64,000 nucleotides of DNA from Actinomycetes bacterium (GTDB taxonomy: Bacteria; Actinomycetota; Actinomycetes; Actinomycetales; Microbacteriaceae). The DNA lies in the NCBI GenBank assembly GCA_023386365.1, contig JAEWJX010000041.1, positions 3,868-67,867 on the forward strand. The letters are read 5' to 3'. The notes beneath the pieces were generated by a model, which searched no databases, was not told the origin of the DNA, and saw nothing but the letters and a program-made list of their open reading frames with translations. Both the position numbers and the translations under genes were made by a program. Below are positions 49,392 to 58,776 of the stretch, piece by piece; position 1 is the first letter of the stretch, and every line of letters begins with the position of its first letter.

Positions 49392-50971
49392 GCGAGCAGA
49401 CCGCGCAGCGTCCCGTTCTCGTCGTCGACTTCGGCGCCCAGTACGCGCAGCTGATCGCGCGGCGCGTGCGCGAGGCCGGCGTGTACAGCGAGATCGTGCC
49501 CCACACCATCTCGGCAGCCGACCTCGCGGAGAAGAACCCGGTCGGGATCGTGCTCTCCGGCGGACCCTCGAGCGTCTACGAGGAGGGCTCGCCCGACCTC
49601 GACGAGGGCATCCTCGAACTCGGCGTCCCGACGCTGGGCATCTGCTACGGCTTCCAGGTGATGGCGCGCCAGCTCGGTGGCGAGGTCGCCAAGACGGGTG
49701 CGCGCGAGTACGGCTCCACCGAGGTGCGGCTCGTCGGCGGCACCGACGGCGGCACGCTGCTCGCCGAGCAGCCCATCGAGCAGACCGCGTGGATGAGTCA
49801 CGGCGACTCCGTCGTGAAGGCCCCCGACGGGTTCGACGTGCTCGCTGCATCCGACTCGACCCCGGTGGCCGCGTTCGCGAACGACGAGCGCAAGCTGTAC
49901 GGCGTGCAGTGGCACCCCGAGGTGAAGCACTCCGAGTTCGGCCAGCGCGTGCTGGAGAACTTCCTGCACCGTGCCGCGGGCATCCCCGCCGACTGGAACT
50001 CGGGCAACGTCATCGCCGAGCAGGTGGAGCGCATCCGCGCCCAGGTGGGAACCGGCCGCGTGCTGTGCGCCCTCTCGGGCGGTGTCGACTCGGCGGTCGC
50101 CGCGGCCCTCGTGCACAAGGCGGTCGGCGACCAGCTGGTGTGCGTGTTCGTCGACCACGGTCTGCTGCGGGCGGGCGAGCGCGAGCAGGTCGAGACCGAC
50201 TATGTGAGCGCCATCGGCGTGCGCCTGGTGACGGTCGACGCACGCGAGCGCTTCCTCACCGCGCTGGCCGGCGTCACCGACCCCGAAGAGAAGCGCAAGA
50301 TCATCGGGCGCGAGTTCATCCGCACCTTCGAGCAGGCGCAGGCCGACCTGATCGCCGAGTCCGCCGCCGACGGAGACCCGATCCGCTTCCTCGTGCAGGG
50401 CACCCTCTACCCGGATGTGGTCGAGTCCGGTGGCGGCACCGGCACCGCCAACATCAAGAGCCACCACAACGTGGGCGGGCTCCCCGAAGATCTGCAGTTC
50501 GAGCTGGTGGAGCCGCTGCGCACCCTCTTCAAGGACGAGGTGCGCGCCATCGGCCGCGAGCTCGGCATCCCCGAGGTGATCGTCGGCCGCCACCCGTTCC
50601 CGGGCCCCGGGCTCGGCATCCGCATCGTGGGCGAGGTCACCGAAGAGCGCCTCGAGACGCTGCGCGCCGCCGACCTGATCGTGCGCACCGAGCTCACCGC
50701 CGCCGGTCTCGACGGCGAGATCTGGCAGTGCCCGGTCGTGCTGCTGGCGGATGTGCGCTCGGTGGGTGTGCAGGGCGACGGGCGCACCTACGGCCACCCG
50801 ATCGTGCTGCGTCCCGTGTCGTCCGAGGACGCGATGACCGCCGACTGGACGCGCCTGCCGTACGAGTGGCTGGCCCGCGTCTCCAACCGCATCACGAACG
50901 AGGTCGCCGGCGTCAACCGGGTCGTGCTCGACGTCACGTCGAAGCCGCCGGGGACCATCGAGTGGGAGTAG
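49388..50971 (+). CDS. guaA: GMP synthase (glutamine-hydrolysing)
   Basis: GuaA aminates XMP to GMP, completing the pathway begun by GuaB. The 527-residue protein has the class I amidotransferase domain (VVDFGAQYAQLIARRVRE, cysteine in LGICYGFQVMA, His/Glu in GVQWHPEVKHSE), the ATP pyrophosphatase loop ALSGGVDSAVAAALV, and the C-terminal dimer domain ending KPPGTIEWE. The GTG start overlaps the DUF3817 stop. A good terminator follows. Confidence 0.97.
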   Translation: MSEQTAQRPVLVVDFGAQYAQLIARRVREAGVYSEIVPHTISAADLAEKNPVGIVLSGGPSSVYEEGSPDLDEGILELGVPTLGICYGFQVMARQLGGEVAKTGAREYGSTEVRLVGGTDGGTLLAEQPIEQTAWMSHGDSVVKAPDGFDVLAASDSTPVAAFANDERKLYGVQWHPEVKHSEFGQRVLENFLHRAAGIPADWNSGNVIAEQVERIRAQVGTGRVLCALSGGVDSAVAAALVHKAVGDQLVCVFVDHGLLRAGEREQVETDYVSAIGVRLVTVDARERFLTALAGVTDPEEKRKIIGREFIRTFEQAQADLIAESAADGDPIRFLVQGTLYPDVVESGGGTGTANIKSHHNVGGLPEDLQFELVEPLRTLFKDEVRAIGRELGIPEVIVGRHPFPGPGLGIRIVGEVTEERLETLRAADLIVRTELTAAGLDGEIWQCPVVLLADVRSVGVQGDGRTYGHPIVLRPVSSEDAMTADWTRLPYEWLARVSNRITNEVAGVNRVVLDVTSKPPGTIEWE

Positions 50972-50981
50972 TCCCCGCGTT

Positions 50982-51001
50982 CCTCCGCCGTTCGGCGGAG
51001 G
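50982..51001 (+). terminator. terminator after guaA
   Basis: CCTCCGCC, a four-base loop and GGCGGAGG form a perfect stem ten bases after the stop. Confidence 0.75.
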
Positions 51002-51022
51002 CGGGCCGTCGGTGGCGGATGT

Positions 51023-51028
51023 CACACT
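51023..51028 (+). promoter_or_regulatory. -10-like box of the MFS gene (leaderless)
   Basis: CACACT, one mismatch to TAnnnT, is six bases before the ATG. Confidence 0.4.
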
Positions 51029-51034
51029 GAGTCA

Positions 51035-52312
51035 ATGACCACCGCCGGGGAGAAGACCGTTCAGCGCGCCTGGAAGCGCGACATCTCGATCTTCCTCAGC
51101 GGTCAGACGATCTCGATGTTCGGGTCGATGCTCGTGCAGTACGCGATCATGTGGCATCTCACGCTCGAGACGAAGTCGGGTGTCGTGCTGATGGCGTCGG
51201 CCGTGTTCGGCATGCTGCCGCAGGCGATCGTGTCGATCTTTGGCGGGGTGTGGGCCGACCGGCTTAACCGCAAGTGGCTGATCATCCTGGCCGACGGGTC
51301 GATCGCCGTCACCACGCTCGCGCTCGCGATCTTCATGATGAGCGGGTACCAGGAGCTGTGGCTCATCTACCTGACGCTCGCGATCCGCTCCACCGGCGCC
51401 GGCATCCAGCAACCCGCTGTCGCGGCACTCATCCCGCAGCTGGTACCCACCGAGCATCTGCTGCGGGTGAACGGTGTCTTCCAGTCGATCTCGTCGGCGA
51501 TGATGCTCATCGCGCCGGCCGCCGCCGCGGGCATCTATGCGTCGATGTCGATCGTGGCGATCTTCTGGGTGGATGTGGTCACCGCGATCATCGGCATCGC
51601 CCTGCTGCTGCTGATCGCCGTGCCGACGGTGCGCACGGTGGTCGACACCGGGTACTTCACCGACCTCGCGAAGGGTGTGCGCTACACCTTCACGCACGCG
51701 TTCGTGCGCTGGCTGCTGGTGCTGTTCGGCATCGTGTTCGTGCTCACCGTGGCGCCCTCCATGCTCACGCCGCTGATGGTGGTGCGCGAGTTCGGCGACG
51801 AGGTGTGGAAGCTCACCGTCAACGAGCTCGCCTTCAGCATCGGCATGCTCGGCGGCGGGGTGCTCATCGCCGTGTGGGGTGGTCTCAAGAACAAGGTCGT
51901 GATGATCCTGGCCGCGTCGGTGCTGTTCGGTGTGCTGACGCTCGCCCTCGGCCTCTCCAGCAACATGTGGGTGTTCTTCGCGTTCATGCTGCTCGTCGGG
52001 CTGGCTGTGCCGTTCTTCTCCACCCCGTCGACCACGCTGCTGCAGGAACGGGTCGAGCCCGAGTTCCAGGGGCGCGTGTTCGGGTTCGTCGGCGTCGTCA
52101 TGGCCACCGCCATGCCGATCGGCATGCTCGTCTTCGGACCGCTCGCCGATGTGGTGCCCGTGCAGTGGGTGCTGATCGGGGCCGGCGTGCTCACTTTCGT
52201 CGTCGTCGCGATCGCCGCGCTCATCCCCGCCGGACGACGCGCGATCGCCATCGGAGCAGAACCGACCCCCGCCGTGCCACACGCCCCCGAAGGCGAGCCG
52301 GAGACCGTCTGA
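51035..52312 (+). CDS. MFS transporter (EntS/MdfA-like drug or siderophore exporter family)
   Basis: The 425-residue protein has twelve predicted helices and the MFS loop motif GGVWADRLNRKWLIILADG between helices 2 and 3. The start LSGQTISMFGSMLVQYAIMWHLT and LSSNMWVFFAFMLLVGLAVPFFSTPSTTLLQERVEPEFQGRVFG are typical of the MFS_3 group that exports drugs, macrolides or enterobactin. The substrate cannot be told from sequence. It is a single gene behind its own promoter. Confidence 0.82.
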   Translation: MTTAGEKTVQRAWKRDISIFLSGQTISMFGSMLVQYAIMWHLTLETKSGVVLMASAVFGMLPQAIVSIFGGVWADRLNRKWLIILADGSIAVTTLALAIFMMSGYQELWLIYLTLAIRSTGAGIQQPAVAALIPQLVPTEHLLRVNGVFQSISSAMMLIAPAAAAGIYASMSIVAIFWVDVVTAIIGIALLLLIAVPTVRTVVDTGYFTDLAKGVRYTFTHAFVRWLLVLFGIVFVLTVAPSMLTPLMVVREFGDEVWKLTVNELAFSIGMLGGGVLIAVWGGLKNKVVMILAASVLFGVLTLALGLSSNMWVFFAFMLLVGLAVPFFSTPSTTLLQERVEPEFQGRVFGFVGVVMATAMPIGMLVFGPLADVVPVQWVLIGAGVLTFVVVAIAALIPAGRRAIAIGAEPTPAVPHAPEGEPETV

Positions 52313-52360
52313 CAGATCGGGGCCCCGTTCAGGGGACTCCCGTGGCGGCGGAGCGACTCA

Positions 52361-52366
52361 TACGCT
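52361..52366 (+). promoter_or_regulatory. -10 box of the membrane-protein gene (leaderless)
   Basis: TACGCT is seven bases before the ATG. Confidence 0.5.
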
Positions 52367-52373
52367 TCCAGGC

Positions 52374-53042
52374 ATGGGGCGGAACGATGAGGGTTCGCAG
52401 GAGCGCGCACAGACGCTCCGTGCCGGCCACGCGAGCCCCACGCCCCTGTTCCTCGGCTTCCTCGGCGCGCTCGGCCTCTCCGCCGCCGTGAGCTTCAGCG
52501 GCGGGGTCACCCTCACCGCTGCCGTCGACTTCCTGGTGCTCGCCGCCGTCGTCGCCCTCAGCGTGCTCACCGCGTTCGGCGTGGCGATGGTCTGGTCGGT
52601 GCGCGCCGGTCAGCGCGCCGCCGTGCTGTCGCAGGTGCGCCCCGACGCGGTCGTCGTCCCCGCGCAGCGTGCGCCCGGCATCGCGCGAGGCGCGCACGCC
52701 CTCGGCGTCGACCTGCCGGTGATGCCCCTCGGGCTCACCCTCGTCGCCGACGACAGCGGCCTCGAAGTGTGGTCCGGCTCGCCCGAGAACCTGCTGCGCG
52801 TGGGTCGTGCCCCCTGGCATCGGGTCGCCGGCATCCGCGCCACCCGGGTCACCCGGATGGGCCGTTCCGGAGGCGGGATCGTCGTGACGGTCACCGACGG
52901 GTCCGATGACAACGTCGTGGAGCTGCCGTTCGCGATCGTCGGCGCCGGGCTCGGCGGCCTCTTCGCCCCCGGTGGTGCACGACTCGACGCGATCGTCGCA
53001 TCCCTCGAGGCCCGCCGCGTCGACGCGCTCGAATACGCCTGA
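52374..53042 (+). CDS. Hypothetical membrane protein with two N-terminal helices
   Basis: I do not recognise this family. The 222-residue product has a short polar start, two membrane helices (LFLGFLGALGLSAAVSFSG and AVDFLVLAAVVALSVLTAFGVAMVW), then a soluble domain of about 140 residues. That domain looks like a beta-rich PH/GRAM type fold (LTLVADDSGLEVWSG, then APWHRVAGIRATRVTRMG). It converges end to end with the next gene, whose stop codon directly abuts its own. Confidence 0.6.
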   Translation: MGRNDEGSQERAQTLRAGHASPTPLFLGFLGALGLSAAVSFSGGVTLTAAVDFLVLAAVVALSVLTAFGVAMVWSVRAGQRAAVLSQVRPDAVVVPAQRAPGIARGAHALGVDLPVMPLGLTLVADDSGLEVWSGSPENLLRVGRAPWHRVAGIRATRVTRMGRSGGGIVVTVTDGSDDNVVELPFAIVGAGLGGLFAPGGARLDAIVASLEARRVDALEYA

Positions 53043-53564
53043 TCAGGCCCGCCGACGCGCCATCGCGCGCGCGATGAGCGACGCCGCCCACGCCGAGACC
53101 ACCATGGTCACGCCGACCACGAGCAGCGCCTCCGGCATCCGGCTGTAGTCGCCGCCGAACACGTTGCCGACGAGGATCGCCATCACCACGACGGGGATCG
53201 CCGTGACGCCCGTGAGCGGCGGCCGGTGCCGCACCAGGAGCCAGCACAGGTAGGGGATCACGAGCACCACCACGAAACGCGGTCCGGTCAGCAGCAGCCA
53301 CATCGCGAACACGGCCGGCCCGACGGCCACCGTGCGGCGCCACCCGGCGGACGGCAGCACGCACCAGCCCGCCACGCTGAACAGGGTGCCGAGGCCGAGC
53401 ACCCACAACGAGAACGTGTTCGAGCCGGCGATCGCCAACCCGCCGCCGACGATCCACCACACGCCCGCCCACAGCCGCAGGGACGCGTCGCCGAAACGCA
53501 GGGTCAGCAGCGAGGTCGGCTCGCGCCACCCACCCGTGCCGGGTGCGGGCGCGGGAGTGCTCAT
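53043..53564 (-). CDS. Hypothetical multi-pass membrane protein
   Basis: I do not recognise this family. The 173-residue product has about five hydrophobic segments (LWAGVWWIVGGGLAIAGSNTFSLWVLGLGTLFSVAGWCVLP, VAVGPAVFAMWLLLTGPRFVVVLVIPYLCWLLV, GVTAIPVVVMAILVGNVFGG and LLVVGVTMVVSAWAASLIA). It is divergent from the glycerophosphodiesterase gene with a 44-base gap that holds both -10 boxes. Confidence 0.6.
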   Translation of the reverse strand: MSTPAPAPGTGGWREPTSLLTLRFGDASLRLWAGVWWIVGGGLAIAGSNTFSLWVLGLGTLFSVAGWCVLPSAGWRRTVAVGPAVFAMWLLLTGPRFVVVLVIPYLCWLLVRHRPPLTGVTAIPVVVMAILVGNVFGGDYSRMPEALLVVGVTMVVSAWAASLIARAMARRRA

Positions 53565-53572
53565 GAGTCGTC

Positions 53573-53578
53573 AGCGTA
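53573..53578 (-). promoter_or_regulatory. -10 box of the membrane-protein gene on the minus strand
   Basis: TACGCT on the minus strand, eight bases before the ATG. Confidence 0.4.
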
Positions 53579-53596
53579 TCGGCAGGATCGAACGGA

Positions 53597-53602
53597 TATC
53601 GT
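53597..53602 (+). promoter_or_regulatory. -10 box of the glycerophosphodiesterase gene (leaderless)
   Basis: TATCGT is six bases before the GTG start. Confidence 0.5.
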
Positions 53603-53608
53603 GGCCGG

Positions 53609-54598
53609 GTGAGCGCGCACCGGAGCCCGTGGGTCATCGGGCACCGCGGGGCGAGCGGGTACCGCCCCGAGCACACCCGGGCGGCGTACGAGCTGGCGTT
53701 CGCGCTCGGTGCGGATGCGGTGGAGCCCGACATCGTCGCCACCCGCGACGGGGTGCTGGTGCTGCGGCACGAGAACGAGATCTCCGGCACCACCGATGTG
53801 GCGCAGCATCCGGAGTTCGAGGGCCGCCGCACGACGAAACGCATCGACGGCCAGAACCTCACCGGCTGGTTCACCGAGGACTTCACCTGGGCGGAGCTCG
53901 CCACCCTGCGCGCCACGGAGCGGCTGCCGGGGGTGCGTCCCGCGTCGGCGACCTTCGACGGCCGGTACCCGATCCTGCGACTCTCCGACCTGCTGGAGCT
54001 GATCGCGGAGGCGTCGGAGCGTCACGGCCGCGCCCTGGGGCTGGTCGCCGAGGTGAAGCACGCCACCCACTTCGACGCCGAGGGGCTGCCGCTCGGTGAG
54101 CTCGTCGCATCGGCGCTCGCCGGGTTCGACGGGCCGCTGGTGGTGGAGAGCTTCGAGGAGACCGTGCTCGGCGAGGTGCGCCAGCGCGGACTCGACACCC
54201 GCACCGTCTACCTGCTGGAGGGCAAGGGCACAGCCCCCGACCTGGTGGCGCGGTTCGGCGCATCCGCACCCGACTACACGTCACAGCTCACCGACGAGGG
54301 TCTCGACGACCTGGCCACCCGCGTCGACGGCATCAGCGTCGACAAGGGGCGCCTGCTGAAACCGGATGTGCGTGCGGGGGTCGAACTCGTTGACCGGGCG
54401 CACCGTCGCGGCCTCGACGTGTACACCTGGACCCTGCGGCCGGAGAACCGTTTCCTCACGGCGTCCCACCGTTCGGGCGGCGCCGCCCGCGAGTGGGGCG
54501 ACTGGCGCGCCGAGTTCGACGCGGTGCTCTCCACCGGCGTCGACGGTGTGTTCGCCGACCATCCCGACCTCGCCGTCGCGGCGCGCGACGAGGTCTGA
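53609..54598 (+). CDS. glpQ: Glycerophosphodiester phosphodiesterase
   Basis: This enzyme splits glycerophosphodiesters into an alcohol and glycerol-3-phosphate. The 329-residue protein starts with WVIGHRGASGYRPEHTRAAYELAFALGADAVEPDIVATRDGVLVLRHE, which holds the catalytic His pair and metal-binding Glu/Asp of the GDPD family, and a later GLVAEVKH. No signal peptide is seen, so it is probably cytosolic or leaves by another route. Its product would feed GlpD. The upstream box shared with the surface-protein promoters begins only after its stop. Confidence 0.9.
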   Translation: MSAHRSPWVIGHRGASGYRPEHTRAAYELAFALGADAVEPDIVATRDGVLVLRHENEISGTTDVAQHPEFEGRRTTKRIDGQNLTGWFTEDFTWAELATLRATERLPGVRPASATFDGRYPILRLSDLLELIAEASERHGRALGLVAEVKHATHFDAEGLPLGELVASALAGFDGPLVVESFEETVLGEVRQRGLDTRTVYLLEGKGTAPDLVARFGASAPDYTSQLTDEGLDDLATRVDGISVDKGRLLKPDVRAGVELVDRAHRRGLDVYTWTLRPENRFLTASHRSGGAAREWGDWRAEFDAVLSTGVDGVFADHPDLAVAARDEV

Positions 54599-54608
54599 CC
54601 CGCCCCGC

Positions 54609-54624
54609 GAGGACATCCGCCCCT
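54609..54624 (+). promoter_or_regulatory. shared 16-base box upstream of the kinase operon
   Basis: GAGGACATCCGCCCCT, 58 bases before the first kinase gene, occurs again exactly at 59459-59474 in front of the first surface protein. A common regulator site is likely; the neighbouring LuxR-type regulator is the natural candidate. Confidence 0.5.
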
Positions 54625-54682
54625 GGATACCGGGACGCAGGACACGGCATCCTGGTCTTCGAGTGGCCGCGGAGGCGGAAGG

Positions 54683-56713
54683 ATGCATGCCATGAGCGCC
54701 CCCGTCGCGACGCGGTTCGACCCGCAGTGGGCTCCCACGCGCCCGCGCCGCGTGGCGCTCGTCGCCGGGATCACGGTGACCGTCGTCGCGTGGGCGCTCG
54801 CCCTGGCGATGATCGTGCTGTCGTTGGTGATCGGTCCGCCATACACGGTGAAGGGCGACTTCTGGGTCATCTACCTCGGCTACGCGATCGTGTGGGGCGG
54901 GGTGGCGGGCCTGCTGATCTCACGCGGGGCCCGGTTCGTGGGCGTGATCCTCGCCGTGCAGGGCATCGGGGCGGGGCTGTCGGGGCTGCTGACGGTGCTC
55001 GCGCGCCTGGAACTGCCTGCGGATGCGGAGGGCCTGCTCGCGCACCTCGCGGACCGCCCGTGGATCCCGGGGGCGCTGGCGAGCTTCTCGATCCTGCCGC
55101 TGCTGCTGACCCAGCGGCCCCTCGCCCCGGCGACCCGGGGGCTCGTCGGCTTCGGTCTCACCGTGAGCCTGTTGCCGGCCGTGCTCGCCCCGTTCCGCCA
55201 GCGCGAGGGGCAGCCGGCGAACCCGCTCGCGATCCCCGACCCGGTGGTGCAGCAGGTGCTCATCGTCATCATCGTCACCTCGTTCACGCTCGCCGTGGCC
55301 GTCGGGGTGGTGAGCCTCGGGGTTGCGTGCTGGCGCCGTTGGGCCGGCCCGATTACGGACCGCCACGGCCAGGGCTGGATCGTGCTCGGCCAGGCGTTGC
55401 TCGTCGTGTTCGCCTCGCCGATCTTCCTGCCGGCGTGGCCGGACCTGGCACTCACCTTCGACCGGGTGGCGCCGATCGCGCCGCTCGTGGCGCTGCTGTT
55501 CATGCCGGCGGCGGTCATCGTGTTCGCGCTCGGTCGCCGGGTGGGCGGCATCGAGCTGACCGTGAACCGGGCGCTGGTGAACGTGATGCTGGTGGCGGTT
55601 CTGGTGACCGCGTACACGGCCGTCGCGACGACACTCGCCCTCGCCTTCCCGGTCGCTCCGCTCATCGCCGGTGTCATCGGCGTGGCCGTGCTGGCGTTGG
55701 GGCTGGAGCCGCTGCAGCGCTGGATCCAGGGGCGCGTCGACGAGCTGGTGTACGGCGACGCGGCCGACCCGGCCCAGTTGGTGCGCGCGCTCGGCGACCG
55801 CCTCCCGGACGGCGTCGACGGCGACGACCTGCGCTCCCTCGCCGACGAACTGCGTGTCGCCCTGCGGCTCGCGCACCTCGAGCTGCGCTCGGCGGAACCG
55901 GGTGGCGTGCTCGCCGTCTCCGGCGGATCCGGCGGTCCGGTGTCGCGCATCCCGCTGCGGGGGTCGGATGGTGAGGTTGGGTGGATCGACGCGGCCGCCC
56001 CCGGCCGCCAGCGCGTCGACCGTCGTGCCCTCCGCGTGCTGGACCGGGTGTCGGGGGTGCTCGCCATCGCGGTGCGTCTTGCCGAGGTGAACCGCGAGAT
56101 CCTGGATGCGGGGGAGCGGGCGCGCGAGGTCGGCGCGGAGGAGCGCCGCATGGTCGCACGTGAGCTCGACCAGGGCCTCGGGCCGGGGTTGGCTCGCAGC
56201 GCCGACCGGCTCGACCGGGTGCCTGCCCTCGTGGCGGCGGGCGATGCGGCGGCGGGGGTCGAACTGGCTGCGGTGCGACTCGAGCTGGCGGAGCGCACCA
56301 CCGAGGTGCGCGACCTGGCGCGCACCCTGCTGCCCGGCGCCCTCGACTCGGGCGACCTCGACACGGCCCTGCGCGAGCTCGCCGCACGCTTCACGAGCGC
56401 CAAGCTCGAGATCGACGTGCGCGGGGTGCTCGGCGACGCCATCCCCGAGGGTCGCGAGGCGGCCGTGCACCACCTCGTCGCCGAGCTGGTGCTGCTGGTG
56501 CGCCGCGCGCCCGGCGCGCGCCGCGCCGACATCGAACTGGAGACCCTCCCGCGCGTGGTGCGGATCTCGCTGACCGTCGACGGTCACGCGGGCGAGATCG
56601 ACGAGGCCGCCATCCTTGGCTCGATCCGCGACCGCATCGACGAGCTGGGCGGCACCTTCGCCGACACTTCGGGCGATCGGACGCGTTCTCTCGTCGTGGA
56701 GCTTCCCCGATGA
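54683..56713 (+). CDS. Degenerate membrane sensor kinase (pseudo-histidine kinase)
   Basis: This 676-residue protein has about eight N-terminal membrane helices, then a linker with VDELVYGDAADPAQLVRALGDRL, a GAF-like stretch and a kinase-like C-terminus. It is homologous along its whole length to the next gene. The helix that should hold the phospho-histidine reads RMVARELDQGLGPGLA, with Asp496 where the paralogue has His497. The ATPase part lacks the N-box asparagine and both Gly motifs. It thus should not autophosphorylate; a role as a sensing partner of the intact kinase is inference. Start chosen after GGAGG; an ATG three codons on is also possible. Confidence 0.8.
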   Translation: MHAMSAPVATRFDPQWAPTRPRRVALVAGITVTVVAWALALAMIVLSLVIGPPYTVKGDFWVIYLGYAIVWGGVAGLLISRGARFVGVILAVQGIGAGLSGLLTVLARLELPADAEGLLAHLADRPWIPGALASFSILPLLLTQRPLAPATRGLVGFGLTVSLLPAVLAPFRQREGQPANPLAIPDPVVQQVLIVIIVTSFTLAVAVGVVSLGVACWRRWAGPITDRHGQGWIVLGQALLVVFASPIFLPAWPDLALTFDRVAPIAPLVALLFMPAAVIVFALGRRVGGIELTVNRALVNVMLVAVLVTAYTAVATTLALAFPVAPLIAGVIGVAVLALGLEPLQRWIQGRVDELVYGDAADPAQLVRALGDRLPDGVDGDDLRSLADELRVALRLAHLELRSAEPGGVLAVSGGSGGPVSRIPLRGSDGEVGWIDAAAPGRQRVDRRALRVLDRVSGVLAIAVRLAEVNREILDAGERAREVGAEERRMVARELDQGLGPGLARSADRLDRVPALVAAGDAAAGVELAAVRLELAERTTEVRDLARTLLPGALDSGDLDTALRELAARFTSAKLEIDVRGVLGDAIPEGREAAVHHLVAELVLLVRRAPGARRADIELETLPRVVRISLTVDGHAGEIDEAAILGSIRDRIDELGGTFADTSGDRTRSLVVELPR

Positions 56714-58776
56714 CCGCCCGCCGCGTCGCCGCGCTCGCGGTGCTGCTCGCATCCTGGCTTCCGGCGCTCGCCTCCATCGTGATCGCGTGGGTGTACCGCC
56801 TGCCGGAGTTGCCGGTGCCGGGTGTCTTCCTGTCGGCGTCGCCGCCGATCGTGCAGTCGCGGTTCGACGACATCGGTGTCGTCGTGGCGCTCATCTACGG
56901 CGCATTGAGCGCCGTGCTGATCGCCCGGCGACCGCATCCGGTGGCGGTGCTCTTCGCGGTTCATTCGGTGGGTTCGGCGATCGCCGCGTTCGGCGTGCAG
57001 TGGGGCCTGTTGGGCGTGGAGATTCCGGGCCTGCCGCTCTGGGGTCTGCTCGCGCACGCCGCAGGCTGGGGCTACATCCCCGGCACCGTCGCCACGACGA
57101 TCGTCCCGGTGCTGTTGTTGCGGGGCCGCCCGCTCGGTCGGGGTGCGATCACCGTCGTCGCGACCGGGCTCGCGCTCGCGGTGGTGGCGTTCCTGCCTGC
57201 GCTCGTCAACCAGGCCCCGATCGTGCCCGGTACCGACGGGCCCGTGAACCCGTTCGCGGTCAACTCGCCCGCCGTGCAGCAGTCATTGCCGTACGTGTAC
57301 GGGGTGGCGGCGGTGTGCGCGGTGATGCTCTCGGCGGTCGTCGCCGTGTGGGTCGTTCGGGAGTGGCGCGCGGCGACCGCCGGCAGGCGCGCACGGGTCG
57401 GCTGGCTGGCGGTCGGGCACATCTTCCTGACGGCGTCGTACCTGGCGCTGGTCCTGCCCGGCGACGAGAGCGTGCCGCAGGTGGTGTGGGACTTCGGCAT
57501 GGTCGCGCCCGTCATCGGCCAGATCTTCTACCCCTCTGCGGCGCTCGTGCTCGTGTTGGGCACGCGCCTGCGCGGCATTGACCTCGCGGTGTCGCGGGTG
57601 CTGTTGTGGACGATCCTGACGGTCGCCGCGGTCACCTCGTACCTGATCGTCGGCGAGCTGCTCGCGTCGGCACTGCCCCTCGACCCGGTCGCGGTGGGGA
57701 TCATCGCGGCGGCCGTCGTCGCGGTCGCCCTGCAGCCTGCCCGCGCCTGGATGGCGGCCGGGATCGACCGCCTCGTGTACGGGCCGGATGGCGACCCCGC
57801 TCAGTTGTTGCAGCGCCTGGGTGAGCGGGTCGGTGAGTTCGATTCGGGCGCCGAGGGGCTCACGGGCCTCGCGGTCGGTCTGCGGGGCGCACTGGGCGTG
57901 GCAGCGGTCGAGATCGTCCCGGTCGAACCGGGCGCCCCCACCGCGGTCGCGGGGAGCCCCGACGGCGAGCCGATCCGTGTCGAGTTGCGTGTGGCGGGTG
58001 CCCGCATCGGCGAGATCCGGGTGCACCCGCGGGCGGGGGAGAAGCTCTCGCGCAGCACGGTGCGCGAACTGGAGGGCCTCGCCGGGGTCGTGGCGACGGC
58101 GTTGCGGCTGGCGCTCGCGAGCGCACGGTTGAGCGCCGCGCGCGATGCGCTCGTCGCGGCCCGACAGGATGAGCGGCGCACGCTCCGCCGCGAACTGCAC
58201 GACGGGATCGGGCCGGCGCTCGCCGGGGTCGGCTTCGGGCTGGCCGCGGTCGACAACCTGCGCGGCACCGATCGGAGCGCGGCCGGCGACCTCGCGGTGC
58301 GGCTCGCGCGCGATCTGCGCGAGCAGCTCGCCGAGGTGCGCCGTGTGGCGCGCAGCGTGCGACGCGACGGCACGGTCTTCGAGTTGTCGGTGGAACTGGC
58401 GGAGCTCGCCGCCGACTTCGCCGGGTCCGGCGTCGAGGTGCACGTCGACGCCCCGGCCGCCTGGCGGGTGCCCGCCGAGTCCGCCCGCTCCGTGTACCTG
58501 GTGGCGGCCGAGGCCGTGCACAACGCGGTGCGCCATGCCGGCGCGGGCCGCGTCTCGATCGGCGTCGGCGAGCACGACTCGGGTGGCGTCGCCCTGGTGG
58601 TGCGCGACGACGGCCACGGCTTCGACACGACGGGCGTCCGCGGCGGCGTCGGGCTCGCCACCATGCGCGAGCATGCCGCCGAGTCGGGCGCCGCCTTCGA
58701 GCTCTCGTCCGGACGTTCCGGCACCACCGTCACCCTCACGCTTCCCACCACCCGCCGAATCATGGAGCACATCTGA
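56710..58776 (+). CDS. Membrane sensor histidine kinase (NarL-system type)
   Basis: The 688-residue protein has about eight membrane helices, the linker DRLVYGPDGDPAQLLQRLGERV, a GAF-like part and a complete HisKA_3/HATPase core. His497 lies in RTLRRELHDGIGPALAGVG; the N-box is EAVHNAVRHAG, and the Gly motifs are RDDGHGF and GVGLATMREHA. It overlaps the degenerate kinase gene by four bases and the response regulator gene by one, so all three are made together. The signal is not known; the membrane part resembles no sensor I can name. Confidence 0.9.
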   Translation: MTARRVAALAVLLASWLPALASIVIAWVYRLPELPVPGVFLSASPPIVQSRFDDIGVVVALIYGALSAVLIARRPHPVAVLFAVHSVGSAIAAFGVQWGLLGVEIPGLPLWGLLAHAAGWGYIPGTVATTIVPVLLLRGRPLGRGAITVVATGLALAVVAFLPALVNQAPIVPGTDGPVNPFAVNSPAVQQSLPYVYGVAAVCAVMLSAVVAVWVVREWRAATAGRRARVGWLAVGHIFLTASYLALVLPGDESVPQVVWDFGMVAPVIGQIFYPSAALVLVLGTRLRGIDLAVSRVLLWTILTVAAVTSYLIVGELLASALPLDPVAVGIIAAAVVAVALQPARAWMAAGIDRLVYGPDGDPAQLLQRLGERVGEFDSGAEGLTGLAVGLRGALGVAAVEIVPVEPGAPTAVAGSPDGEPIRVELRVAGARIGEIRVHPRAGEKLSRSTVRELEGLAGVVATALRLALASARLSAARDALVAARQDERRTLRRELHDGIGPALAGVGFGLAAVDNLRGTDRSAAGDLAVRLARDLREQLAEVRRVARSVRRDGTVFELSVELAELAADFAGSGVEVHVDAPAAWRVPAESARSVYLVAAEAVHNAVRHAGAGRVSIGVGEHDSGGVALVVRDDGHGFDTTGVRGGVGLATMREHAAESGAAFELSSGRSGTTVTLTLPTTRRIMEHI

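Noticed and set aside
49357..51030. A 557-residue frame overlapping guaA
   Set aside because: The guaA frame has all GMP synthase motifs; this one is an Arg-rich shadow.
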